A DNA stretch of 64,000 bases. It comes from Prinia subflava (taxonomy: Eukaryota; Chordata; Aves; Passeriformes; Cisticolidae). Location of the stretch: NCBI RefSeq assembly GCF_021018805.1, contig NC_086283.1, positions 62,016,182-62,080,181 on the forward strand, written 5' to 3'. Under the pieces are notes generated by a model. That model saw nothing but the letters and a program-made list of their open reading frames with translations, made no database searches and was not told the DNA's origin. Below are positions 47,491-59,560 of the stretch, piece after piece. Each line of letters opens with the position of its first letter. The stretch's first letter is position 1. Position numbers and translations under genes: made by a program.

Positions 47491-48443
47491 TACTTACTCT
47501 GGGGTGTGATGCACAGTTCCTTGGGAGCGCAATGTTTACCTGAATGATTACATGGGAGCTGCACTTTAAGCTGTTGCACTAGCTCGCAGCACATTGTCCC
47601 TTAATTGATAACAGTAGTAAACTTCATGTTTAAAATAACTTCATTTTCTGGCTTATTTCACGTACATCATGGTCTTTTAGAGTTATCTCTATTTCTTCAC
47701 CCAAAATGAATGACTTTGTCTGGGTAAAAACCCAAAATGCAAAGCAGGAGAGGTCTCTAGATGTTAGTTTTTACATGGTTATCTAAGCCCTCTGGAGTGA
47801 AATGGGACTATAAACCTGTATTGGTATAATACTTTGAAGCCTCTGAGCAATTTAGTCATTCTGGTAGGTGTAGTTATTTGTTTTTGTTTTGTTTGTTTGT
47901 TTCTGAAAACTGTCAGAGTTTCAAAGCTCTTAATGGAAAAAAGAATAGAAAGAGGAGAGACAACGTTGGGGTATCACATGTGATGATCAATTTTGGGAAT
48001 ACTGGAATGCATTTTTTGAGAAATGCATTGTATCTGCACAAGAAGAGAAGCAGAGGACCAAATAAGCTTCCACCCATCTGTAGCTTTGAACAGGCCAACA
48101 ATATCATACAGTCTAAAGTATTTCCAGTGCTTAATTGAGTCACTCTCTCGTAGCCATTTTAATTTCGGTTTTCTGGATCATTAAAATACATTTTATATAA
48201 TAATTTTATATAATCATGAACAATTGCCTCCTGCTTTCTGTGATGTAATCCTCACGTCTACTTAGTATCTGGTAACTGACAGATACTGAAACATATCCCT
48301 GCACTACCGGGTGCTTACAGCTGTTCTGTGCACTGTTTTGCATTAATGCAAATAAATTATTTGCATGTCATAAGCCTGGAGTTCTTGAGCAAATATTTTG
48401 TTTTCAAAAAAAAAAAAAAGCTTTTTCATTGTTTCATTGCTCT

Positions 48444-48615
48444 GGAGTGCATCCGGATGGTTCTTGAGTACCTCCAGTGAGGGACACTCCAGTGTCACCC
48501 ATACAGCAAAGTTCTTCCTTAAGTTCTGGTGGAACTTCTGAGCATAAGATTCTGGCATTGCCTGTTATCCTGCTACTTAGCAGCACTAAGAAGAGCCTGG
48601 AGCCATAGTGAAGAT
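48444..48615 (-). mobile_element. CR1 LINE fragment, short and diverged
   Basis: The plus strand has ACCTCCAGTGAGGGACACTC, AGTTCTTCCTTAAGTTCTGG, TGGAACTTCTGAGCATAAGA, ATTGCCTGTTATCCTGCTAC and AAGAAGAGCCTGGAGCCATA. These correspond to the antisense CR1 3' untranslated region (..CTTCCTAAGTTCAGGTGGAA..ATTGCCTCTTGTCCTGTCAC..GAAAAGAGCCTGGC..). It is clearly diverged and both ends are missing. Confidence 0.7.
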
Positions 48616-50505
48616 GTTCCATCTGCTTTTGTCCTTCAATATCTGAATCAATAGTATGTCAACTGTGATGCAGACCTGTGTAATTACCACATTTAAACGT
48701 GAAGTCTTCTTTTCTGAGTCTTGATTTAATTTCTTTTTTCTATAGCAATGAAGTCTTAGTATTTAATTCCCAGTCCTAGTCACCCCTTTTTAAAGTGTAA
48801 AGTCACCCCTTTTATTGTAAAAAAATAAATGGACAGAGATGAGTCATAACATTGTTGTTAAAGAGTGTCTAAAAAATTGATAGTTATAAGATGTTCTTTT
48901 TCATTTGTTGTGAGTTCCGTCAATGCACGTGTAGTCCCCACCTATGCTGTATCATGCTCCCACTGTAAACCATTCTTGTCTCTGCTGAAGAGATGGAAAT
49001 ACAGTTTCTGCTGTGTAATAGTATTGAATCAATTACTGGGGGAAGTGAGATTCTGTGATCAGATCATGATTTTCATCACCTTTCCTTTTTGCTTTGTCCT
49101 TAGTTTGCTTTTTAAGAAAAGATTTCTAACTGTGGTAATCACTTAAGTACTGCATATTTTGAATTCAAAACTGAGGTGCATCAGGTAATTCTGACTGATC
49201 ATACAAATCACTTAATGTTTTCAAGTAATTAAAAGTCAGGCTCTGTAGACTCTATCTCATCATTCTAAATAACAAATTCCCTCCAGTGTTGCTTTTATAG
49301 ATGATAAAAATGTTAAATTGTGGCTGCTATTGTTACGGTCTCATATGGTAAGGTACGGCATAGGCTTCCTGCTGTGTCCACATGAATTTAGGCAGCCTTT
49401 GTGCCACCTACCAGAGCCCAGTGAAACAACTGTAAGAACTACTGGATAGATACCAATGAAACTGAAGGAGGAGATTTCAACTCGGATATGATTAGGACAT
49501 CAGGGGATCCACTGTGGCTGTGAATCTCTGTTGGGAAATGGCACTTTGACAGAAGATGGCAGCCCAATAATATGATAATATTAAAAAAAAAAAAAAAAAT
49601 TAAAATTACTTTTAACCTGCTTGTGCAACACATATTATGCTCCAGCCCCTTGACAGTCTCCAAGGGTGAGGCTAAGATTACCAGTGCACTAAAAGTCAAA
49701 AATCCAGCTGCTGCTACAACTTCAAGGCAAACTGAGTGTATGAATAAATGTATCTATTAATTTTTTTATTTTCAGGGGCTGGTCAACATCTGGGTAAAAA
49801 GTTGGAATTTAAAATTCATCCTGACCTGCTGTGTACATTTATCTCTTTAGCCCTGTGGACTCTGTGATCTAATCCTTATCAGACACACTGAGTTCCCTGC
49901 ATGCAGTGTCTCTAACAAGAATCTCATCTGTTACACATAGTAACATTCTCAGCATAATTATACACTCTACTGCCTGTTCATCAGTAAAACTTCTCCTTGC
50001 TGAAAAGCAATATAAAAGAGACCTGCTTCTTAAATCAGTCTACTAACTATTTGTGATTTCTTTTTTGTTGTTGTTTTCGTAATTAGAATTGTAGTTATAC
50101 CTTACTGCTAGTTTAAAATCTGTTTTAATTTTTGAAGGGGGGGGAGAGGGAAGGAGAGGGAGAGTGTTTCATGCATAATAAAGGAAATTATTTAGCTCTT
50201 CTTATGTTTTAACCCTGAAAACCATTTACAGAAGCTATTGCTGTGGCTAGTTTTAGTGTGGTCACGAAATGAAAGCATGACCACAGCAGGTTTGATATGT
50301 ACTTTTTGTTTCTCTCTTCACATTTTGTTATTTCAGTTTCATTATTGCTTGGTGTTTATTCTGTCATGTAAAGTGGAGTAGAGCAAAAAGGTGGAGTGGT
50401 TTTTAATCTCTAATTCAACTTTTTGATCTTCTTTTAAATTCTGTTTGCTTTATGGCCCAGTCTTATAGTGCTGCTGGACAGGAAACCTGCAATTTGATTT
50501 TTCTT
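48616..50505. other. Unannotated AT-rich stretch
   Basis: No gene is recognised. It contains a 17-base A run (49583-49599) and a purine-only block at 50137-50166. Confidence 0.55.
50137..50166 (+). repeat. G-rich polypurine tract
   Basis: Eight G in a row followed by GAGAGGGAAGGAGAGGG; every base is a purine. It could form triplex or G-quadruplex DNA on a small scale. Confidence 0.8.
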
Positions 50506-50742
50506 TCATATGCTGCTCTTTACATCAAATGATTTCCTTGTGAGTGACTGCACCAGCTTTCTGGAACCTGCACATTTGTACTTGTTCTTTCCAAAGGCAA
50601 GGTAGATACCCACAGGTAACAAGCAGGACCCAAAAGCAAGCAAAGAGCCCAAACCTGCAAACATACTCTTGGGATTGAAAGTATTGACACATGCACCAAA
50701 AAAAGTACCTTGTAAAAAAAACCCAAAAAAACCAAAAAACAC
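50506..50742 (-). other. Membrane-protein-like open frame, identity unknown
   Basis: A 78-codon minus-strand frame begins in a G/T-rich stretch (MFFGFFGFFLQG) and then becomes protein-like: residues about 13-30 GTFFGACVNTFNPKSMFA, a hydrophobic span GLGSLLAFGSCLLPVGIYLA (about residues 31-50), then a basic tail FGKNKYKCAGSRKLVQSLTR and KSFDVKSSI to TGA. A single membrane-spanning segment followed by a positive tail is plausible topology. The run of T before TTTACAAG at the frame's start could be a 3' splice site, making it a last exon. I recognise no family. It may be a decayed pseudogene or chance, helped by the hydrophobic bias of T-rich DNA. Confidence 0.25.
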
Positions 50743-51022
50743 AGAGGGCAGAATGAACAGGTGAGAAGACTGAGTTATGGTACCTGAGGCACCACTGTTG
50801 GTAGACTATTCCTGTTGTTTAAAACTGTGTGGAAGGACATCATTTCAGAAGTCATTCCAGACTAAGCATGGATCATTTAAGTAGTGTCATAAGTGCTGAA
50901 TTTTTGCAGTCAAAAGAAGGTGTGTGTTAAGAGGATCAGAGGATCTTCCAGGATGTACAAGCACATGTATTTTTCTGTGTGGATGGGAGATGATAGATTA
51001 TGCTTTAATAGTACATATTGCA

Positions 51023-51106
51023 CCTTTTTTTGTTTGTTTGTGGGGGTTTTTTTTATTTGTTTGTTTTGTTTTGGTTTGGTTTTTTTAGTTCTTTTGGGTT
51101 TTTTTC
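51023..51106. repeat. G/T-rich low-complexity tract
   Basis: T runs, TTTGTTTG, GGGGG and TTTTGGTTTGG over about 85 bases. The open frames on both strands here (119 codons plus, 82 codons minus) are compositional in this part. Confidence 0.85.
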
Positions 51107-52372
51107 CTGATGTGGCAATTCTCATAGTTAAATTGTGCCAGGCTTTGCATCTGCACACTGTGGCACAGTCACCTGCTAGTAATGCTGGTCATGAGGCCAG
51201 AGCAGACACAACCACCTGGGTATCACTGCCTCCAGTGTTTTTCGAGGTGTGAACCACAGAACTCTGCTGACAAAAATAAAAAGTAAGCAATAAAATACTC
51301 TCAAAATACTACTACTACTACTGTTGAATTCATTCGGGCAGGTTTTATTTTTTGTGTAGTATTTAGCACTCTGATGTATAAGGCAAAAGCCTTTAAACTG
51401 TCTTGCCTAACTAGAAGGGCTCAAAGCCAAGATTTTGTTAGAGACTCTTTAGGACTGCCTAAAGTTTTTTGGAACCAAGAATTGAAAAGAAATGTGACCT
51501 GCTATAAGATCTCAATGGCAGTAAAATGTGTTAATGATGGAAAAAGTTTGTTGCTTTGCTTTTTTCAATAAAGCTAGAATCCTTGAGTCATCAAAATGTG
51601 TACAAAATTTGTAAAATCTAGGAGTATTTAACTGTGAGAATTATAGCAATGACAGATGGTGTGGCATTCTTTCAGTTATGCCTGGAGTTTTTAAATTATG
51701 CTGGGTAATGTGGCTGTACTGATTAATGCAATGGTTTAATATATTCATATAAAGTTCATTACTTTGGTAATATGTGTAGCTAACTTGGACTGATAGGAAT
51801 AGTTCCAGGGGTAATTTAATGTAAATATTTGTGATTGAAATGTAACAATTACCCTTTGTTGTTCAAAAAAGGTACTAATTTTTGCAATATTTTCCAGTCA
51901 GATTCTTCTCAGATTTCAGAAAGTGTCAGGATTTTTGGTTTCATTACACATCTTTATTTCAGCTATGTGTCCAGGGATACTGAAATAGAAGAAAGCCGAC
52001 TTAGCCTCACTGGAGTCTCTAGTAAGTTTTAATATTATGAGATAAATCCTCAGCTGGGTGATGTCTGTAAGGCTCCATGATGAAAAAAACCATAACTGTT
52101 GTTCAAGAAGTTCCCTGGGGAACTCAAGGCTTTATTGCTGGAAAAGAACATGAGTTTTGAAATTAATGTGGAGGTAGGTTTATGCAATATAAATAGTTGA
52201 GAAAGAAAACCCCCATATGTTATTAGCACTCAAGTAAAATCTTTGACTATAGTGTTTGTTAAGAATAGATATACATTTTTATATATGGGTGTTTTTCTCC
52301 TAGGGACATACATGTATACATACATATGTATATCCCATATATGAAGTCTATATGTATATATTTTCACATGGG

Positions 52373-52549
52373 GAAAAAAAAACAAAAACAAAAACAAAAA
52401 CAAAACACAAAACACAAAACAAAACAAACAAACAACAACAAAAACCAAAACAAAACAAAACAAAAAAACCCTACAAAAAACCCAAACAAACAAAAAAATA
52501 CCAAAAACAAACAGACAAAAACCCCCCACAAAATAAAAAAAAAACCCTA
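52373..52549. repeat. A/C-rich low-complexity tract
   Basis: About 177 bases of A and C only with rare G or T: repeated AAAAAC units (52380-52404), then CACAAAACACAAAACAAAAC and irregular AAC/ACC runs, ending CCCCCCACAAAAT. It is the complement type of the G/T tracts. Lysine/threonine/asparagine-rich plus-strand frames and the phenylalanine-rich 99-codon minus frame are forced by composition. Confidence 0.9.
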
Positions 52550-53544
52550 AATTTTGGAGGGTTGACTCAGAGTAACTGTTGAAAGCATACTAAGCTCTGC
52601 TGCTTCTCTTCAGTGTTCTGGGAAACACATATGCATATATTTCCTTACTTTGTAGAATTATTATATGTGCATTTAGTTTCTAATTGTAAAACCATGTGGT
52701 AATTTGAATTTGTTTTTTAAGTTTTGAAAGTGAAAGGGAAGAAAAAACCAAAAGAGAACACTGTATTTCATAGGAGAGATTTTAGTTTTGTAGATTTCTG
52801 TGAAAGCAATTTTCTCAGTTTTGCCACAGTGACAGATAAGAGGTCCTAGACTAAGGCTCCTTCTGTTGAGACATAAAACACAACAGTAATTGTGTTCCAT
52901 CCCATCAAAAAATTCACTCAAACAGAAAACTAATTTCTTCTGGAAACAGTGACTTAACTGAAAAAATTTCTAAGTGCTCCTTTATCACCCTACATGTCAT
53001 AAAACTTTTCCAAATTTCTATAACGTATTTCTACAATTTAGTGAGTAAACATCATGTAGCTGTTGATTCTATGTCACCTTATTCTCGAGCCTGAGAAAAA
53101 TTGTCTTTTGTCTGCTTTATTAGCAGGAAAAGAAATAACTTATTTTCATAAATGACAGTGTAGCTGTAGTTTTGAGTACAGTACAGACACTAATATTTTG
53201 CAGATTCAATGAAGTTTTGACTTTATTATTATGTATGATATAACGAGGTGACATTTCAGAATTGATGTGTTGTAGCTACAGACCTATGGAAATATAACAT
53301 TCAATTACTTAAAAAATTACATTTATTTAGTAATAAGAAAGAATATGATGACTGTTTTGAAATTTCTGAGATTACTGTCCAAAAGGTGTCCACTGGACAC
53401 ACTCACAAAAGACAGGAGCCTCCAGCCCCTCCACAGAGGGGAATGTTCACTCTGACCACCTTTGTATTATCCATAGATCAGTAACTGTTGAAAAGCAAGG
53501 GGTAGCTGGGTTGTATGTCCTGTGCAACTCTTCTGTAGTACAGA

Positions 53545-54300
53545 ACATATGGCCCAACCCCCCCCAGTATGGCAGATTTAGCTATAGCAGGTTCCACAGT
53601 GTTGTATCCAGGCAGGTTTTGAACATTTCCAGAGCAGAAGATTCCACAACCTCTCCATGCACCCTATTTTAGTGCTCTGTTACCCTCAAAGAGGTTTTTC
53701 TTCATATTTAGATAGAACTTCCTGTGTTTCAGTGTGTGCATATTGTCCCTTATACCATCGTTGGGCATCACACTGGACATCTGAAAAGAGTCTGGCACCA
53801 TCCTCTTAACACCCACCCTTAAGACATTCCTTGAATTTCTAAGGTTTCCCCTCAGACATCTCTTCTCCAGGGTAAACAGGCCCAGTTTCCCAGACTTTCC
53901 TCACAAGAGAGATGTTCTGGTCTTTTCATTGTCCTTGTACTACTCCTTTCTTGTAGTTTCTTATCTTCCCTGAACTGTGGAGCCCAGAACTGGACACAGG
54001 ACTCCAGGTGCAGCCTCCATAGGGCTGAGCAGATACTTCTTGAAACCTGCTGGCAGTGCTTTTCCTAGTAGTCCCCTGAGTACCACTGACCTGCTTGGCC
54101 CCTAGAACACAGTGCTGCCTCGTGGACAGCCTGTTGTCCACCAGCACAGAGACCTGCTTCCCAGTAGGTCAGCCCCCAGCCTGTACTTGTGCATGGGGTT
54201 ATTCCACCCCAGGTGGGGGATCCTGCCTTTGCCTCTGTTGAACCTCCTTAAGTTCTTTTCCACCCAGCTCCAAGAATGTCTGTCAACAGCATAGTGTAAA
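53545..54300 (-). mobile_element. CR1 LINE fragment, about 0.75 kb
   Basis: Antisense CR1 landmarks on the plus strand: GCAGGTTTTGAACATTTCCA, GATTCCACAACCTCTCC, TAGAACTTCCTGTGTTTCAG, CATCTCTTCTCCAGGGTAAA, CAGGCCCAGTTTCCCAGAC, GGAGCCCAGAACTGGACACA, GGACTCCAGGTGCAGCCTCC, GGACAGCCTGTTGTCCACCA and GTTGAACCTCCTTAAGTTC. It runs from the 3' untranslated region into the end of ORF2 and is 5'-truncated near 54300. Indels break every frame. Confidence 0.9.
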
Positions 54301-54321
54301 GAAATCAGCAAGTTTTTCAGT

Positions 54322-54361
54322 TATTTCAGTTATTCAGTTTTCAAGTATTTCAGTTATTCAG
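54322..54361 (+). repeat. 16-bp direct repeat between two CR1 copies
   Basis: TATTTCAGTTATTCAG is identical at 54322-54337 and 54346-54361 (period 24), within a longer TTTCAG/TTATTCAG-rich patch. Confidence 0.8.
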
Positions 54362-54454
54362 CAATAAAAATCAGCAAAACCTATAGTTTCTCTCTAAAAA
54401 GCATTAACTGCATTGCAGAGAGCTATTATCCCATCTGTTCTGTTCGGGGGGAGA

Positions 54455-54620
54455 ACCACCGAATAATTAAGGTTGGAAAAGGCCACCATGATCAGTGAGT
54501 CAAATCATTAACCTAAACCTCCCAGGTCCATCACTAAACCATGTCCCTAAGCACTACCTCTACACATTTTCTGAACACTTTCAGGAATGGTGATTCTACC
54601 ACTTTAACAGATAGCTACTT
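54455..54620 (-). mobile_element. CR1 LINE fragment, 3' end
   Basis: The plus strand has TTAAGGTTGGAAAAGGCCAC, TTAACCTAAACCTCCCAGGT, CCATCACTAAACCATGTCCC, TAAGCACTACCTCTACACAT and GAACACTTTCAGGAATGGTG, the antisense 3' region of a CR1 subfamily different in wording from the neighbour at 53545-54300. The two lie in the same orientation 150 bases apart and are separate insertions. Confidence 0.85.
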
Positions 54621-57600
54621 CCAAAAGAGTGTTTGTTTTCAGTTTGTTTCTTTGAAAGAATGAGGTGATTCAATCCCCTGTCAAGCTGGTACTTTTTCCT
54701 AAAACCTTATTTGTCATATTTTAAGTTCAAGCTGGCTGCATTAGCTTAGCAAACTTACGATTCCAGAACTGTATGAAGTACTCCATAAAAACTGCTTCAT
54801 TTTCAGTGTACTAGGTTGAAGAGGCTTAAAGGCCATGATTATTGTTCAGCATTAAGATGCAAGCCTGAAAGTTTCTCATGGAAAATATAATATGGTTCGG
54901 ATGAACAGGTGGTTCCTATGCCAACCTCTTCTACAAGATACTGGATGCTACCATTTAACACATAAGTATATCTGCAAGCTGAGCATACAGTCTATAAATT
55001 TCAGTTTCTGCCATATGGAAGTCACACAGTCAAATAATTTATCTCCATTGTAAATTTTTCTTGCAAAGAAAAGTCTAGGAACTTAAAGGAAGGAAACAGG
55101 CCATCATATAAAATAAATGAACACATTGCATCATGTAAGAGGGTTTAAAAGAGAACAGTGGATTCAAATTGAATATTGTAAGTCTCATTCTTTTGTCATA
55201 ATCAGAAGTCCACAATTCCTCCTGAATTTTTGATCTCTTAAGTAGTCAATATAATTTCTTTCATAGTGTAGTGTTTTAGTGTACTGGATGTGGAATATTT
55301 TCTTTTCTCTTTCTTTATTCTGAAAGTGCCATTGACATATTAAGTTATCTGATAGAATAGAAAACAAATATGCAGTAATTATGTATTGTGTCAAATATTT
55401 GTTTAAAAATCCCAAAATATAGATAATCTTTCCAAAGCAGTAAAATATGAAAAGTTGATAATTATTTTATCAGTATTTAACAGGGTACATGCAAGCTTTT
55501 GTAATGGTCAGAAGACACTGGGATGCATTTAAATCTAGAAATGTAAGCATACTCTTTCATCACAATTCTGTGTGGACAGATGTTAATTTACTTTCACTAA
55601 CACAGAGTTCAAAATTTTTAACGAACTTAAAATAGCATTAAAATGTAATTTTCTCATATCAGTGCTTTCTTCTACTGTATCAGCTCATGAAAATTGCCTG
55701 TATGAAAGGCAGGTTTTCACGTATGTGGTACCATTCCTTGCTCATGGAAAATGTCTTCTTTTTTGGTAGTTCTTGGATATTTTTACTCTTTTTACCCATT
55801 TACTAAGTGTCTTTTCAAGACAAAACAAAAGATAAGGTAGAAATATCATACAATAAAGATGCTTTCGAGATAATTATGTTGTTTCACAGTGTTAGATAAA
55901 TATTATTTCCAAATTTAGAATCAATTAAACATTGCACGGAGAGAAAATAAAAATGCGTTGCTTACTTATGCCAAGCTCTGAACATATTTTCTAACATTCT
56001 GCCTGAATAATTTGTGTTTAAAATTAAATCCTTAGATACTATACAGTTGCTGAATTACATTTTTGCAGAAGGGTAATTGGCCAGTGTTAGAGCTGAGATT
56101 ACATATGTAGTCTTTAAATGGTGTCTGGCACTTTCCTGTTTTGTGAACTAGTAATCATCATCTGCATTGCATGTTGACAGTGCATCAATAAGACTTCACT
56201 TATTATGAAGACATTTTGACCGTCCAAGCCCAGATTTTTCTGTTCTCAGAACAGACACATGCTGATGCCCTTTCCATGCTATCCTCATATTCCCAAAAAC
56301 CCTGCTTGAATGACATGTGTATGCATCACTTCACAAGGGAACCACAACCTGAAGTTCTTCATCGCCATCTGTTAAATGACAAGGTCCCAGGTAAATTTAA
56401 AGCTGTAAGATCATCTTTCTGTGCAATGTTTTGCTGACAACTCAGCATTTCAAAAGGCATTTCTCTGCACTGAGGAATTGGAATGAGTAAACTGAGGAAT
56501 GGACCAATTATCTCACAAGTATTTTCTGTACCAATTTTGGAATATATAAATGAAGCAATGAGTTTTAAAAATATTTTGTGGAATTTGTTATTTGCATCAA
56601 TTAGTACATATAATATGTGAAGCAATACCTTCTAACAAGACTTTTTAAAGCAAAATAGAAATAACAAAGAGTAGAAGGGTTTTATTAATCTTGTTCCTGC
56701 ATTTTCCTGAACTGTGTTTTAGTAGACATGATCATACCAGCTGTCTTACTCGTGACTAACATTTTTAATTATTAGAGCCATACTCAGTTAATTCTGTAGT
56801 AAAGGTAGATCACACAAGGACTTCTTTAGATTAAATGTTTGTTTGTTCAGATTAAAATTGTGATTTCAGTTAATTAGTAACTGCTTGATGCATACACAGT
56901 AAAATTTAATGGGAATGTATTTAGACACAATTCACTAATATCATTGATTATTAATTATTGCTTAGCAAACACAAATGTCATATTTTATAAAATGTTCTGC
57001 TTAAATTGAACAATCCATAAGTATGTTGCAAAGCAGAGAAATATTAATGAAATACTTAATGAGAAGTATTTTTCTTCTAGGTTAATGCACATAATATAGA
57101 GGTGGAATTAATCCACATCACCAAGCCTGAATTTTCTGCTGGGCTCTTGTCACTAAGAAAGACAGGGGTGGTTATAAATTATTTTTTCCCCTTCAATGTG
57201 ATAGTCAATCAGCCTGATTATTGCTTTTATAAATGTTTATTGTAGTGTAGCTCTGGATTAAACTTTCTGTCACCACCACTTTCCTGTTTCCTGTTTCCTC
57301 ACATTACTACATCTCAAGGCAAGCTTTTCTTGGATGATTTCTTTTTTCCAGCATTCCTTGGCCATATTTTTGCATAATGTTCAGAACATTACTGCAAAAT
57401 GTGCCTGGTTTGTGCTGGTTTTGCATTAAACTTTTGTAGACAAATAATTCTGCTTTCCCATGTAGGTAGGGTGTACATCTTTTATAATCCATCCTGCCAA
57501 GACTGTGCTGTTGATCTAAACCTAACTTAGGTTTTATTAAAAATGGGGGCATGTTAGATGCTATAGCATGTGTGTGGGAAGAAGGTGAATGGCTGGAAAG

Positions 57601-58196
57601 AGACATGATTGCTGGATTTGGTATGCATTTGAAAAAATGTTCAGGTATAAAATTACTGAAAAAGAGTTCTTCTGTTGAGCTCATAGGAAAGTAGAATGAT
57701 ATATGTAGGTTCTCTCTTCCATTATACAAATCCAGACTTAATAAACTGTAAATATTAGTTCTTCTTAAGTTAGCATTCTGGTTAGAAATGAGTTTTGTGT
57801 GTCAATGCATATGAAAGGCTACAGTATTTTGTTATAATAGTGTTCTTTTCCTTTAGAGGTGCAGAATGGTGAAGAGGGTCTAAGGCATGAAAGAGGGACC
57901 TTTTCTAACCATCTGGTGCTTGAAAAGTTGGCCGCATCTGCTTTGTTCTGGGGCCTGTGGCTATGGTAAAGGGCTGTTTGCTTTCAAGGCAGTAGGCTTG
58001 CTACTTAGTTCTAAACATTGGCTATTATTGTTTAAAATTGTTTAAAATAAGAAAGAAATTCTGTCAATTTTAAAATTTTCTTTTCACAGTTTGTTTTTCC
58101 CAATTCCAGTTTATAGAGAGATTTGATATTTTTTCTTGATCCTAGGATCTGAATTGTGATTAGTCATAGCCTTTCATTGGAAAAGGAAAAGAAAGG
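54621..58196. other. Unannotated AT-rich stretch
   Basis: No gene is recognised over 3.5 kb. The minus-strand frame at 57307-57729 (140 codons) is listed as a rejected candidate. The 73-codon plus frame at 56216-56437 ends near a donor-like CCCAG|GTAAAT but lacks other support. Confidence 0.55.
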
Positions 58197-59560
58197 AAAA
58201 TAGTTTGGTGGGAAGGAACCTACAATGATGATCCTATCCAACTGCCTGACCTCTTCAGGGCTGAGCAAACATGAAAACCTCATAACAAGGCCACTGGCCA
58301 AATGCCTCTTAAACTGACAGACATGGATCATTGAGCACGTAGGAAGTCTCTTCCAGTGCTTGAATATGCTCTCTGTAAACAAATCTCTCCTAATGCCAAG
58401 TCTGAACCCTTATGCAGCACTGAGCCCTTTCTATGCCTCCTGTGACTGGATCCCAGGGAAACACAGTCACCATCTCCCTCTTCACTTCTCCTCAGAAAGC
58501 TGTAGAGAGAAATGAGGTGATCCCTCAGCCTCCTTTTCTCCAAACTAGACAAACCCAGAGTTCTCAGCTACTCCTCACAGAAGCAGTGTAAATGTGTCCT
58601 TCTTTGGACACATTTCAGAATCTTTATATCCTCTTATAGATTGTGCAGCCCAGTAGTGCACACAGGAGTCAGACCACACCAATGCCACATACAGCAGGAT
58701 CACCACCTCTTTTGACTGTCTGGCTGTGCTGTGTTTGATGTCCCCAGGATGCTGTTTGCCCTCTTGGCTGCCCAGGCACACTGCTGGCTCACAGTGAGCC
58801 TGCTGCCAACCAGCAACCCCAGATTCCCACTGCAGGACAAATCTCCAGCCACTCTTCTCCTGGTTCATACTTGTGTCCAGAGTTACTCCATCATAGGTGT
58901 AGAATCCAGTGTGAAATTGCATGCCACTGATGGTTGCCTAGTACTCAGTATATCTAAATCACTCTGCAAGGCCTTTTTTCCCTCAAGAGAGTCAACAGTA
59001 CACCCCAGATTGGTACAATCAGCATAATTGCTAAGGGAGCATTCAGCTCCTGAATTGTGATCACTGATAAAAATCTTGAACAGAGCTTGCCCTAGAACTG
59101 AGCTCTGAGGAACATCACTGGTGACCAGTCAGCAGCTCCTTTCACTACAAACCTTTGCGCCTGCCCTTCAGCCAGTTCTTCACTCAGCATCATGAACCTG
59201 CTTGTGCAACAGCTGGATAACTTGCCCAGAAAGATGATATAGAAGACAGTGTCAAAAGCCTTACTAATATCCAGCCTTACTACATCCACCACCTTCCCTT
59301 CATCCACAAGGCAGGTATGTAAAAGGATAACAAGTAGTTAAACTTCTTCCCTGTATGAACCCATGTTGACTGTACCTGATGACTGCATCATCATTTAGAT
59401 GTCTTTCAGCAGGATTCAGTATCATCTTCATTATTTTTCCAGGTGCTGAGGTTAAACTCGGGTCTGTAGTTTTCTAGATCTTTCTTCTTGCTTTTCATGT
59501 GAACTGGAATGAAATTGGCTAGCTTCCAGGTATCAAGAACCTCCCCAGACTCATTCTTCT
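58197..59560 (-). mobile_element. CR1 LINE fragment, about 1.36 kb, with reverse-transcriptase remnant
   Basis: This is the largest transposon in the window. On the plus strand, antisense landmarks run from the 3' end (GTGGGAAGGAACCTACAATG, CCAACTGCCTGACCTCTTCA, AATGCCTCTTAAACTGACAG) through GGATCCCAGGGAAACACAG, CTTTTCTCCAAACTAGACAA, GTTTGCCCTCTTGGCTGCCC, AACCCATGTTGACTGTACCT and AGCTTCCAGGTATCAAGAAC. In sense direction, the frame at 59092-59307 gives GKVVDVVRLDISKAFDTV, the conserved CR1 reverse-transcriptase block (LDFSKAFDTV in family members). The element is 5'-truncated, frameshifted and cannot be active. A short stretch near 59315-59345 deviates from the family. Confidence 0.93.

Larger units (their letters stand above)
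44734..48443. other. Unannotated AT-rich stretch
   Basis: No gene is recognised. It contains an exact 17-bp direct repeat (44884-44928) and a G/T tract (47378-47490). The 86-codon frame at 47878-48138 starts inside a (GTTT) run and has no motif. Confidence 0.55.
50743..53544. other. Unannotated stretch with two asymmetric tracts
   Basis: No gene is recognised. It contains a G/T tract (51023-51106), an alternating AT/CA block (about 52265-52365) and a long A/C tract (52373-52549). Bases 53380-53545 are GC-richer but unidentified. Confidence 0.55.

Noticed and set aside
52230..52582. Phenylalanine-rich minus frame and lysine-rich plus frames
   Set aside because: Forced by the A/C-rich tract composition.
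56216..56437. 73-codon plus frame ending near CCCAG|GTAAAT
   Set aside because: The donor-like site is good, but no convincing acceptor or protein similarity was seen.
57307..57729. 140-codon minus-strand open frame, a possible gene
   Set aside because: At this base composition about one frame this long is expected by chance in 64 kb. No domain, splice site or codon pattern supports it. A protein search would settle it.
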